Shown piece by piece: positions 1 to 10,437 of a stretch of DNA of 64,000 nucleotides (the first letter of the stretch is position 1; each line of letters begins with the position of its first letter). The notes under the pieces are model-generated. The model saw nothing but the letters and a program-made list of their open reading frames with translations, made no database searches and was not told the DNA's origin. The position numbers and the translations under genes were made by a program. The stretch spans positions 186,001-250,000 of the forward strand of contig SKCR01006518.1 in the NCBI GenBank assembly GCA_019454045.1, read 5' to 3'. Source of the stretch: Zanthoxylum bungeanum (lineage: Eukaryota > Streptophyta > Magnoliopsida > Sapindales > Rutaceae).

Positions 1-505
1 CGCGCTGTGAGTGTGCGATGATGCGGTCCAATAGATAGGCGACACGTGGCATCCATCGATTGGTTGAAAATTCGGTCATATGAGAGCTCGACATGTGGCA
101 AGCTGTGATTCGCCAAAGATTAGGTCCAATGATACAGTGACACGTGGCACGCGCTTTGGTTCGGTCCAATTGAGTTTTGACACGTGGCAACCGGCGCACG
201 TTAGCATGAGCGGCGAACGTTAGCAGACCACCCAGATTTTGACACGTGGCCACAACGCATTTTAGCAAGCGGCGCACATTAGACGTCGCGACACTGACTC
301 CTTTGGCGGCGTGACGCGCAAATGACGAAAATGCCTTTTTTGTCCATTTTTCTCTGTTTTGGCCCCAAATTGCCTCCAATGCTTTCCAAACTTTATTTAT
401 CTGTAAAATAACACAAAACGCATCAAAACGTTCACAAAACCCGAGAAACTATACAAAATATTAGGTTAAATGAGTGGGAAATAGTGATATAAATACCACT
501 CATCA
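1..505 (-). mobile_element. Athila family-A LTR, window-truncated
   Basis: This is the terminal ~500 bp of an LTR of the same family as the LTRs of element A. It ends ACCACTCATCA, which read on the minus strand is the LTR start TGATGAGTGG. Positions 1-300 hold five copies of ACACGTGGC or close variants, and GGCGCACRTTAG motifs, as in the matching part of the A LTRs (50170-50700 and 59540-60100). The far end lies outside the window, so I cannot tell a solo LTR from part of a full element. It abuts Tat integrase sequence at 506, so it is inserted in the Tat element. Confidence 0.85.
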
Positions 506-1004
506 AACGTCGCCGCGAACAAATAATTCGGTGACGCCGTTCCAATTAGTGTATGGTCAAGAAGCTGTGCTTCCAATAGAAATGAATATTGAGTCTACCA
601 GGGTGATGCTGCAAGAAAAACTGACACGGGAAGACTACGACGAGACAATGATCCAGAACTTGTTGGAATTGGACGACATCAGATGTGATGCGCTAAATCG
701 TCTAGAAGCACAAAAGAAAAGGATAGCCAAGGAATACAACCTCAGAGTAATGGCTAAATCGTTCAGGGAGGGCGAATTAGTGTGGAAGACTGTGTTGCCA
801 CTTGGTTCTAAGGTCCCAGCGTATGACAAATGGTCGCCCAATTGGGAAGGCCCATTCATGGTAAAAAAACGTGTTGCCAAATGGAGCCTATCATCTACAA
901 GACTTAAACGGGAGAATGCATACAAGAGCAATAAACTGCAAATACTTAAAGAAATATGTGCCCTCATTTTGGGAGCACGAAAACAAAATGCACTGAAACA
1001 ATAA
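506..1004 (+). pseudogene. Tat integrase C-terminal fragment
   Basis: The reading frame is open from 474 to the stop at 1002-1004, but its first codons lie in the inserted LTR. The real part starts near 506 with TSPRTNNSVTPF. It shows the plant Ty3/gypsy integrase C-terminal signature: TPFQLVYGQEAVLP, then a charged helix, then SFREGELVWKTVLPLGS and KWSPNWEGPFMV, the chromodomain-less GPY/F-type tail. Catalytic core residues are absent, so it is not functional. About 165 residues remain of an integrase that is usually over 400. The Tat assignment rests on motif wording that I recognise, not on a search. Confidence 0.85.
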
Positions 1005-1151
1005 CAAGTTCTCATTAAACATGGACGAAAACGTCCTAAGAATACAAAGATAGACGATATAACGTCTTACAAAATATTACTTTTGGCCCGAAGATCACCG
1101 AAAATCCCCAGGAAGTCCCTTAATGGACGAAATCGTTTCCCTCATCAGACG

Positions 1152-1332
1152 TCATTCGTCCTGTATTCCCATACCCACTGCGTCTAAGTCGGCCAGGCTT
1201 TTCTCAAAATTGATGCGGGCCAACCCCTCATACTCTGCCATAGACTCGTCCATCTCCTCTACTCGAGTAATGAGGGTCCTCCTGGACTGAGGGATTAGCT
1301 GAATGATGGGCCGGTCGATCAGAACAGGATAG
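1152..1332 (-). pseudogene. antisense exon remnant of a Tat aORF
   Basis: On the minus strand a 60-codon open stretch ends in TGA at 1154-1152. It starts just after a good 3' splice site (pyrimidine run, then CAG at 1335-1333). The product is acidic and helix-prone, with RVEEMDESMAEYEGLA in the middle. It lies between the integrase and the 3' LTR, on the opposite strand, which is where Tat elements carry a spliced antisense ORF. Element F in this window has a fuller example (44370-46796). I did not find sequence identity to that copy, so the link is positional. Confidence 0.45.
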
Positions 1333-1481
1333 CTGAGGAAAAAAGGGAACGTCTGTCAGGACAACTCTCAGTTGGCGTAGTGGTCTTCCCTGAAACGAGG
1401 AAAGAACGAACCGGGATGGAAACTAAAAAATTCACCTCGATCTTCACGTCCAGTGCCATCAAGGTAAATTTGGGGGACAAT

Positions 1482-2090
1482 TGTTAACAGACGAAAATCT
1501 CCACCGTAGAACGAAATCGCCCTGAGACTAAAGAACGAGCGAATGGAGAAATGTCGATGGACCAAAGGGCGACAAAGAGCGTGGGGCGATCAGACCAGCG
1601 GTTAGGACGAAAGCCCATTATGCGGTAAAGAGCGTGGGGCGATCAGACCAGCGGTTAGGACGAAAGCCCATTATGCGGTTACATTTAGGACGAAAACCCA
1701 TGATACGGTTACTCCCACGATCATGGCAGTTGGACAGTTTTCCTCTACAACCAAGCTGTTGAGACGCACAGCTCAGCGGTTACAGGCACGATCCAGCAAC
1801 GGCAGGGAGATACTGGAACCGCTTAAAACAGTTGACAAAATTCACTATAAAAACTTATTTATGCCAAGAGAAAAAGCCCATGATCAAATGAAGACTCAAA
1901 TGAGCATATTTTTATTTTTCATTTCTTAGATTGTAATCTTAGGACTGTAACTTGTGTGTTTGCGCCCCTTGAAGGCTTATTCACTTAATCAAACACCATT
2001 TGCTGGGACATTGTCTCAGGAGGTTTGAACCTTACACGCTCTTCTTTCTTGATGCATAAAAAATTGCGCAAACAAAAACATATCACTCAA
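1482..2090 (+). repeat. Tat 3' LTR (approximate right end)
   Basis: The LTR starts TGTTAACAG after a purine-rich tract containing TTTGGGGGACAAT. A 53-bp unit is tandemly duplicated at 1574-1626 and 1627-1679. A TATA-like CACTATAAAAAC sits at 1842-1853, followed by T-rich sequence and possible polyadenylation signals. The right end is not fixed because no target-site duplication could be paired. Confidence 0.55.
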
Positions 2091-2477
2091 AACAATGTGT
2101 TTTATTATATAATATATTACAATTAGTGTTTTTATATTTTTTTAGTTTGGTTACCATTCTATTAAAATAAAGGATCACTCATTAGACGTGGACCATATAT
2201 ATTGAGAAAAAAATACATTCCACAAATTAGATTAGGATCGATAGTGTTTTTTTATGCATCATTTTTACCTACATCCTATCTTCCACGTGTCACGTTCGAA
2301 AAGTATTATTCTCCAACAAGTTTCTTAATGGAAGTTTACTATCAATAGCATATAGACTATATCTGGACACGTGTCACACATATATAAGGACATCTATGCC
2401 AAGTCACAATCCTAATAAAATAAAAGTGGTATCAGAATCACTATGAATCACAATAATCTCACTTATTTGCATGTAAT
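2091..2477. other. unassigned AT-rich spacer
   Basis: No ORF, terminal repeat or recognisable element piece was found here. One CCACGTGTCACG motif at about 2283 resembles the G-box units of family-A LTRs but stands alone. Confidence 0.4.
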
Positions 2478-3765
2478 TAACACACCCACAAAGTGGTTCT
2501 TTTATTTCTAAGTATAAGAGTGTTGAAGTAATAAAATAACCCGGTAAGATCGTAGTCGATCCACAGAGAATATATTTAATAGAATAAAATATTAATTTGA
2601 GTTAAAAGAAAAAGATTGAATTATTTGAGTGATTGGAAATTTTAAATTAAACTATAACAATAAAATAAAATGTTGGGGCCATGCGATCTACTTTTAATAT
2701 TTGAAATTTAAAAATCTTACTTTTTATAATATATAAATTATCATTATTACCCAATTAATTTATTTCAGGGATTAATTATGCCAAAACATTTAAAACCAAC
2801 CGTAAAAGCGGTGATAGCTTTTGTCTATAACAAGTACAATTAGGTACTCAATTATGCCAAATAAATAAAATCAGTCATATAGGCAGTAACAAAATTTTTC
2901 AATAATTAATCCAGATTTAAATTAAATATTAATTATTAGATTATAATTTATATATTATAATATAAATAAGATTAATCTAAATTTTCATTAAAAGTTTCAC
3001 CCATTACCCCAGCATGGTGAAATTAACTACTTAATTTGAATAAAAACACTCATAATTTTATTATTGAAATAAAAAAAAAATTACAAAAAAAGCTTACAAA
3101 ATTAAAACACACAAGAACTGGATCTCTTCACAAATTTTCAAAGTGAAATTGTGTGAAGGAAGTTGAGTAAATAGAGGTGCTCAGCACCTCTTTACATCTG
3201 TAATTGCTTAGCAATTGTTGAAATTTCTAAGTAATTGCATGTGATGGAGGGTTCCATCCACCGAAAGGTGGAGGGTTCCATCCACCGAAATTATTTAATT
3301 ATTTTTTATTTGACTTGACTTTAATAATTACATATAACACATGTTGGATTTTTCATCAATTTCGGCCTTGAAAACTTCAGAACTATAAAATCTTGTCAAC
3401 AATAAAGTTGTAGATATTTGAGTTTTCTTTCATCTGGAACCAGAATCGCCTCAATTCTATATTGGAGTAAAAATTGATGGCCAACATATGAAAATTACGC
3501 AAGGTTGGAATTTCCGAATTTGTACACTGTTAGAATGCCATTTTAAATTCCTGGCCTCCAAAGTCCAAATGTCCCGTTCATTTTTCTAATTATGCATCCA
3601 AAGTATTATTTCACCTACATAAGAAATAAATATAACAATACATATATATAAAATATGAATATAAATATTATTTTACAAATGTACTAAATTAAGAGGATTA
3701 ACGAAACTATAAGTGTAAAATGATTATTTTTTCTTTTATAAATGTGTATTTTTTAGTGTTCATCA
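2478..3765 (-). repeat. B1 3' LTR
   Basis: Runs from TAACACACCC (mutated from TGACACAC) to AGTGTTCATCA; on the minus strand it therefore begins TGATGAACAC. Compared with the 5' LTR at 33387 it has lost one of two palindromes and the TATA region between them (only GAGGTGCTCAGCACCTC at about 3174-3190 is left). It also carries degraded copies of the hairpin motif seen in all Athila LTRs here. Confidence 0.85.
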
Positions 3766-5150
3766 CACACCCAACTAGCTTATTACTAGTCCCTAGTAAT
3801 TTAAGCGAAAACTTAAAAGAAAAATTTGTATCCAAGTTAATAATTATTTTCTTTCTTTCTGAATGATCAATTAAGTAAATTCTTCGGTACTTTTTACCCT
3901 TATTTCATACATACATAAAATAAGGTATCAATTAATTCGTTGTGCCCACAATTTCACAGGTCTTGTTGAAAAATAGTAATATTTTTGTCATAAAATTATA
4001 TTAGAGTTCACACCTTTTGGCAATAAGAGTTTATGTATAAATACAAAAATATTTTTTTTAAAAAATAATAATACATCTTCAATTATTGTAACGAGCTTTG
4101 GGCCAGTGACTCCCAAACCAGTTGGCTTTAGGGCATTAGGTGTTAAGACACATCTACGGACTTAATTGCTTGGATCTCAGATGTTAAAAAGAAGAAGTGT
4201 CCAATTTCCTTAAGCTTTCTCTTTAACCCATGTAACGAGTTTTGGGTCAGTGACTTCCAGACCAGTTGGCCTTAGGGCACTAAGTGTTAAAACACCCTTA
4301 CAGACTTAATTGCTTGAGTTAGAGAGGCTACGAAATCGAACTTATACACAATTTTTTTTTTTACAAACTCAAGCTCTACCGTTTTACATGAACAATCACT
4401 GTTTACTGAGGCAAAATGTTTCATTACTAAGTAAAAACTTGATTATGCTCCACCATTTTACGCGAACAATCACTGCTTGCTGAGGTAAGATGTATGGTTA
4501 CTAAGTAAAAGCATGATTAGTTTTTTTGAATAAAAATAAAAATTTCACTGCCTTTAAGTGCTAATTCCAACAAATTAGAGAACTGAATATTACAAAATTT
4601 TCAATTACGACCCACGATCATATGTTACGTGTATGTTGATAATATTTGTCAAATGAGCATATGAAGATCAAATTTAATCAATATTATGGAGAATTCATAA
4701 ATTTAAATAATTTAAAAAGAAAGGAACAAAAATAACTTATTATGAATTATTTTGAGATGCGTTTCAGGAGCGAAAACTCTTTACGCCACCTCTGAACAAC
4801 AATTCCACTTGGTTAGTCAAAAATTTATTGTTAGTTTATTTATAATTTTTTTTTTTGAAAAAACATAAAATAAAATCAACACAATACTTTTTTTTACACA
4901 CAAAATAACAACAAAGTAAAAACAACATAATTTTTTTTTATAAAACAACACAAAAATGAAAATATATTTTTTTTGAAAGAAAAACACAACATGAAAATAA
5001 AAATTATCTAGTCAACTATCTCCTCCTCCCAACCAAATTGAAATATTGTCCCCAATGTCTCAATACGAAGAAGTAGAGTTTAGAAGACATTACCTGGTTA
5101 GTGTAGAATTGACAATTGAATCTACGACTAAGTAAAAGAAAAGTAAAAAA
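3766..5150 (-). other. B1 3' spacer with tandem structured module
   Basis: Non-coding stretch between LOG and the 3' LTR. It contains two direct copies of a ~100-bp module starting TGTAACGAG at 4087 and 4231 (period 144). Each can form TTTGGG/CCCAAA-type and GGTGTTAAGACACC hairpins. The same pair occurs in B2 and A. No ORF of note. Confidence 0.7.
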
Positions 5151-5921
5151 TTACAGATTAAGATTAAAGTCCACTCTACGCTTTTTGCCACGATCGTTAT
5201 CAGACCAGTTCAACTTGGAAAAAATGAGATCCATTTTTGGTTCATAAGCTAAGAGTTGGTCAATTAATTTATCATTTTTTCTTGCAGTTAGGACGATATC
5301 TTTTACCGGTTTCGAAATGAACCCAAGTCTTTTGGCATCCTCAAGAAATACTAAAAGAAAATCTAAAAATGGTCAACATTAAGTAGACCAATGAGTTTTT
5401 GGTGAATGTTCAAGTTCGCCCATTATGTAACTGTGAAGATGTCTTCCAATGTGCCTAGACCACCTAGTAAAGCAATAAAAGTGTCAGCATGATTCATCAT
5501 TTCAGTAAGTCTTTCAGACATACTTGAGATAATGCATTCTTCTCCATTTGATTTTCTGATGAGGTTTTCGTTTGCCAAAGGTTTTGGAATGATCCCCAAA
5601 ACTGGACTACCGCATTCTTGCACAACCTTTGAAACACATCCCATCAATCCAAGATTGCCACCGTCATATACTTAGGGATGAGCAAAATCGGTTTCGGTTC
5701 CGATTCCGCATGGAACCGGAACCTACCCGGAAAAAATCGGTTTCTAACTAAGTGGAACTGGAACCTACCCAATTAAATAGGGTATCCTATTATTTGGTTT
5801 CAATTTGGTTCCGGTCCGGTTCCGAATTACCCTATTTATATAACATTGTAATTATTTATCACACGAGAATAAAATATTGCATAATATTCTTGGCACTCGT
5901 TTGTCTGTATATAAACTAGAT

Positions 5922-6017
5922 TTTGCCCGTGCCTACGGCACGGTGTTACAGTATTTGCTCGTGCCTACGGCACGGTGTTACAGTATTTGCCCGTGCCTAC
6001 GGCACGGTGTTACAGAA
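5922..6017. repeat. 3 x 32-bp tandem repeat with hairpin core
   Basis: Three units of exactly 32 bp start at 5922, 5954 and 5986. Each holds the inverted repeat CCGTGCC-TAC-GGCACGG (one unit has a single change outside it) followed by TGTTACAG. It lies inside the hAT-like element at 5673-9059. Confidence 0.85.
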
Positions 6018-6254
6018 TTATATGATTTTATTTTTTAATTAAATGATTTTATTTTAACTTTCTATTTTTTAATTTGAAAATTTTTGACTCTTTCCATCAA
6101 TCAATTCACTCTCTTTCCTCCAATTACCAATGAAATGATATGTGCCGTCAATTAAGCCACATAAAGAGAGCCGTTGGATACACTCTCTTTCCTCCAACAT
6201 CATTCTCCTTTATTATATAGATATTACATAAATACAAGTTACAACAACAAATAT

Positions 6255-6545
6255 CAAAAATAGTAGAAAAATATCAGCAGAAATAGAATGCTGAAACAAC
6301 AGACTCAGCAAAAATAGAAACCAGAAATAGCAGCAACAGAGAGTAGAAAACAGCAGCAAAAACAGAAAGCAGAAACAGCAGCAGCAAGCCAGCAACAGTA
6401 GAAGCACAGAAACAACAGCAGAAACAGTAGCAGAAACAACAACATAAATAGCAAAAACAGTAGCACAAATAGTAGCATAAATAGAAAAAATAACAGCAGA
6501 AATAGAAAATAGAAACATCAAAACATGAAAACAGCAGCAACACTA
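6255..6545. repeat. low-complexity CAGCAA/AGAAA-rich stretch
   Basis: Irregular purine- and CAG-rich repeats such as AACAGCAGCAGAAATAG. The antisense open frames here encode only Cys/Phe/Leu/Ser-rich low-complexity peptides and are not genes. Confidence 0.75.
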
Positions 6546-7099
6546 GGAAGAAAACAGACCCACAGTATCGTCATTAGCTCTTAAATTTCACAACACATCA
6601 AAAACGAATTACATCTTCTGTAGTATTTTCTTGCAATGACAATAAAAACAAATAGGAGCAAAAGATTAAACATGCATAACAAATGAGATCTCATCATAAT
6701 ACTAATAGATTAAATCGACTCACAAACCAGTAGATTTTTCGGAACAAACCCAGTATTTAGAAAATTGAAAATTGAAAACAAACTCATTAGATTTTTCAGC
6801 AATGGAAGCAAATTAATATAAATTTTTCGACAATTGAAAACAAAACCAGAAGATTTAGAAAATTGAAAATTGAAAACAAACCAATGAGATATTAATATAA
6901 ATTTATAAATATTATTAGCTTAAATTCCATGCAAACAAGTCAAAAGCACACACTTATGAGAGATTGAAGAAGAGAAGCGATGGCGAGAGAGAAGAGTGGC
7001 GAGAGGAAAATTGAAAACCTAAAATGGCAACTGGTGGCAAGAGGAAAAATTAAGAGAAGAAAGTGCAATGCAACTGCTTTATATACCAAATTTCAAAAC

Positions 7100-8714
7100 T
7101 GTTGGCGACTTGATCGCATAAAAGGATTTTAATGACGTCAACGTGAATGAAGACTTCGACGTACAAACACGAAGCATTACAAAAAGTGTCGAAGCATATG
7201 GGGTGAAGAGCGAGAATATGAAGACTAGCGGCAAATCGAAGATAATGATTAAGAGCTAAATTTTATTGTAAGTGAGTTTACTCAAGTGATCTAAAGCTCG
7301 TAGGAATCATACATTTTGCATCACTTGCATTTAAAATGGCTTAGAATGCTAAAAAAAATCATTTGCATTTTATTTGCACCAAAATGAACTTCATGCACAA
7401 GTACATCGGTAAATGATCTTCTAAAAACTAGAAAACGGTTGAATTAAACTTCAAATGATATACCTTTAGATAGGTATGTGTATCTTGTTTGCTACGGTTC
7501 AAACGGAACACAATTTCGATGTATAGAACTTTTTATAGAGCCATTTTACTACAACATGTTCAGATGTGCGTTTTCTGCATACATGTCACATTAGAAACAT
7601 TCCATAAAATTCATCTTAATGTTTTTGGAGCTGATATTTGTACTGTAGCTAGATCTATGTGTCTAGTTTATTCAGAAATTTACGGATCATGATTTGGAAT
7701 TTTCTAGAGAGAGTTATGGCCAAAATACCAAGTGTCGTTAGTCTTGACTGGTCATCAAAACTGAAACCAGGGAGCTGAAACCAGGGAGTTCCATGCCGGT
7801 TTTCTCGCCGGTCTTCATGACGGTTTTGGCTGAGAAAAACATGCTCTCTGGAACCAGGAGCTCCTCGCCGGTTTCCATACCGGTTTCTCACCGGTCTAAC
7901 GGCTAGTTTTTCGAACGTTATATAGCCGTTGGGAGATATTGAAACCCTAGACCGGCATGCCGGTCTCCTCGCCGGTTTGCTCACCGGTCTCGCTGTAATT
8001 GGGGAAAGCTTTGCATTTATTATAAATAGAACCCCAACTCTTTTGCCTTAAGTTAGAGATCTAGAAAACTTCATACACATTCTCTAAGGCAAACAAAGAG
8101 TGTCATACACCTTCATATTCATAAACACCATCGCTCAGCTCACACACACACCTTCCATACATTTAGTGAGCTTAGAAACACTTGGGTTTGCTCTCACACA
8201 ATATGCTCTATTATTTGTGAGTGCCCAAGTGTGTTTTAATTCTTCTTTATCAAAAACACTTGTGATTTGTGAAATCCCATCGTTTGGGTAATTTGTAAAG
8301 GTTGTGAGTGCACCTACGTAGAAAAACTCAATCTTGTAAAAGGTTTGGAGTGCGCCTTGGCGGAAAACTCTTGGTTACGAGTGAACCACGGAAAACTCGA
8401 TTCTAGTGGAAATCTTCAAGCGAGGCTTGGGGGAGTGGACGTAGGCACGTTTGGCCGAACCACTATAAATCGTGGTGTCGTATTTCTCTTTCCCTTAACT
8501 TTTACTTATTTGCAAGTTTGATTAATTTATAATATTGATTAGAAACTTGCATATAGGCTATTAATTGGAATAGAGAAAATGTCTAAAACTCCCACTTGGT
8601 AATAAGAGCTTAAAATTGGCAAAGATTTATAATTCCGCATTTATAGCGATAACCCAATTCACCCCCCTCTTGGGTATAGAGATTTCTTGTCGCTATTGCT
8701 TGTAGGTACTTTCA
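7100..8714 (+). mobile_element. solo LTR, probably Copia (SIRE/Maximus-like)
   Basis: Begins TGTTGGCGACTTG and ends GGTACTTTCA (TG...CA), flanked by the 5-bp duplication AAAAC (7095-7099 and 8715-8719). Length 1615 bp. A TATA box (TATAAATAGA, 8021-8030) marks plus orientation. The sequence near the 3' end (CAATTCACCCCCCTCTTGGG) is typical of SIRE/Maximus Copia LTRs. 7790-7990 is rich in repeated CCGGTTTC/GCCGGT motifs. No internal coding region is left, so it is a solo LTR made by LTR-LTR recombination. Confidence 0.85.
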
Positions 8715-9198
8715 AAAACGACGCTATTTGGCTTATAAAATTACTAAATTAGGGTATAAAATTCGAGTATAAATAGGGTAGAAATTCGATTATGAATTCG
8801 GTTCTATAACTGGTTCTAATTCAGTTCCAGAAATTGGTTCTAAATTCGGTTTCAGAAATCGGTTCTATATTTGGTTCCAAAAATCGATTCTATGATCTGG
8901 TTCCGGTTATTGTCTTTTTAGAATCGGAACCGGACCGGTTAAATTCGGTTCCTTCAATTTGGAATCGAAACTGGACCGGTTATAACCGGTTCAGATTCCA
9001 AACCCGGAAAAACTATCTGGTTCCAACCAGTTCCGGGCCGGAACCGGTGCTCAACCCTACATATACTAAGTGCATGTTTCTTTCCGCCATAACTCTACCC
9101 AATTATTTTGCAGCTTCAACAAATTTTGGTTTAGTTCCAGAGCTAGTTCCACAAAACACACAGATATTAGTGACTCGTCGTCTTGAAGTTTTCTCTAT

Positions 9199-9523
9199 TT
9201 TTGTTCTCTCTCTTATCTGGATGTGTCAAAGAGAGAAATGTCGAGCTGAATTTATAGATCCTGAAAAAGAGTGAGTAATAAATACACTAGTACTTGCAAA
9301 ATGATAATTGTCAGATGAACAGTAAAATAGATCGTGAAAGTAAAAAAATTTAGATACTGTCGGTAAAAATTAAGGAAGTCAAAACAGTAACTTAAAGTAA
9401 ATCAAAGCAGTAATTTAAAGTAAAGGAAATCAAAGCAATAAATTAAAACAATATATACTGGTAGTTGTGATTGTGGCTCACATCTTCCTCTGGTTTTACG
9501 TCCAGTAACGGCTTGAACGCCCT
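9199..9523 (-). other. B1 spacer between the two extra ORFs
   Basis: AT-rich non-coding sequence collinear with 53509-53758 of element A, including a matching CCTGAAAAAG stretch. It is the leader of the LOG ORF on the minus strand. No separate promoter is obvious. Confidence 0.6.
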
Positions 9524-10243
9524 CTATGGGTCGGAGATACGCTTCCCATCCAATTTTCTTATAAATTGGCAAACATGGTCTTTTAAAGTCAGATTCCCGA
9601 GACTGTATTGTTGTCTTTCTTTTTGAAATTGTGTATGTAAATTGAGAATTACTCGATGAACATGTCCATTAGGATGCGTCTCAAAAATCAATGATATATC
9701 ATCTAAAGACTCCTTACTCAAGTTATCTCTAATGAATTGAATTTTTATCTTCGCGATTGTCAGACATCATTCCTAAAGAAAGACAACGAGTGTTGCACAT
9801 CCAGCGTGCACATTTATAACAAAAACCTAATTGTTTAGCTCTTCGTTTCTTAGCATAAGTGTTTTTCCCTAAACCAGACATGTAAGAAATGAAAGAGTCA
9901 GACGACTCATCTGCCAAGCGAACCATTGCTTCAATTATCCAACGAATATCACTAGGAATACCATGGATCATAAGAAGCCACATTCTTTCGGTTCGTGCTT
10001 TGTAAATTTTCATCATCAAGATGAAAAGCTTGTCTCAGTTTTTATCAGCATAGATAAAGATAACTATAAGGAAGCCTGATGAGAGTTTATCCTAAGACAG
10101 AAACATAAGACATTAAATGGTAGATCACCCAGAAAAGGTTCAAGGAATTTTTTGGAGTTAAAAAGAAAAGAACCTAACATAGTTCAACAATCTACACAAA
10201 GAGAAGGAAAATATTTGTGAAGTTTTGCGAGAGTTTCTTCCAT
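9524..10243 (-). pseudogene. cysteine-rich basic protein (viral NABP-like), B1 copy
   Basis: Homologue of the ORF at 53759-54307 in A. The start MEETLAKLHKYFPSL is at 10243; about 170 bp of unrelated sequence (~10030-10200) then interrupts it; the rest reads to 9729 and, after a one-base insertion in an A run near 9735, from 9721 to 9524. The same features remain: a basic stretch TYAKKRRAKQLG, then Cys-x2-Cys and Cys-x3-Cys. Family and role are as discussed for the A copy. In B1 the frame is broken and probably makes no protein. The ~170-bp interruption could be an insertion or an intron; it lacks clear consensus ends. Confidence 0.65.
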
Positions 10244-10437
10244 GTCTTGATTGTAGGGTATCAGTAATTTTAGGAAACTGAAAGAACCGACTTAGTGTCA
10301 CGGAGTACCGTTATTCGCTGTTTAACAGAGGTGCAAAAGAGAGAGAATTTTTTTGCAAAACTCAAGAAAATGAAAATTAGACAATGAAAAGAAAATACAT
10401 CAATCACAATACACTATGTTTGAAAGGAAAAAAATTC
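10244..10437 (-). other. B1 gap between integrase and NABP-like ORF
   Basis: No coding content. In element A the equivalent stretch carries the AGCGCT...GGGAGGCAACCC motif; I do not find it here. Confidence 0.5.

Larger units (their letters stand above)
506..2090 (+). mobile_element. Tat-lineage Ty3/gypsy element, 3' part
   Basis: In order on the plus strand: the end of an integrase, a non-coding region with an antisense exon, a purine-rich tract ending at 1481, and an LTR that starts TGTTAACAGACG at 1482. The integrase wording (TPFQLVYGQEAVLP) and an antisense ORF between pol and the 3' LTR are Tat features. The LTR end is not sharp; I place it near 2090. The 5' part is missing, replaced at 505 by the family-A LTR. 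Confidence 0.7.
5673..9059. mobile_element. non-autonomous hAT-like transposon
   Basis: Termini TAGGGATGAGCA and TGCTCAACCCTA form imperfect terminal inverted repeats, flanked by a perfect 8-bp target-site duplication CATATACT (5665-5672 and 9060-9067). Subterminal regions are packed with GGTTCCGG/AACCGGTTC motifs, as in other plant hAT ends. No transposase ORF is visible. It carries a 3x32-bp repeat, a CAG/CAA-rich stretch and a solo LTR. Length 3387 bp, of which 1620 bp is the solo LTR and its duplication. Confidence 0.85.
5151..9198 (-). pseudogene. LOG-like cytokinin-activating enzyme in B1, disrupted
   Basis: Homologous along its whole length to the LOG ORF of element A (52855-53508). 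The N-terminal part is at 9198-9060, the rest at 5672-5151 (stop at 5153-5151); the hAT at 5673-9059 splits it within the VYGGG nucleotide-binding loop. LOG family members are cytokinin riboside 5'-monophosphate phosphoribohydrolases that release active cytokinin. Visible motifs are ICVFCGT near the start, GNLGLMG, and MSERLTEMM followed by GGLGTLEDIF, the LOG signature with Pro changed to Leu and the last Glu to Asp. The start codon is ATA where A has ATG, an in-frame TAA follows at about codon 34, and the C-terminal third has further stops. No introns, unlike plant chromosomal LOG genes. Confidence 0.85.

Noticed and set aside
1368..1929. Short ORFs in the Tat 3' region and LTR
   Set aside because: They span the polypurine tract, LTR start and a 53-bp duplication; not coding.
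5922..6017. CRISPR-like array
   Set aside because: Three direct 32-bp units with no spacers, in plant DNA. It is an ordinary tandem repeat.
6213..6543. Antisense ORFs rich in Cys, Phe and Leu, looking like membrane peptides
   Set aside because: They are read through a CAGCAA/AGAAA low-complexity repeat and have no start context, homologue or conserved feature.
8834..9274. 146-codon plus-strand ORF
   Set aside because: It runs across the hAT end into antisense LOG sequence; the boundary of two unrelated elements rules out a real gene.
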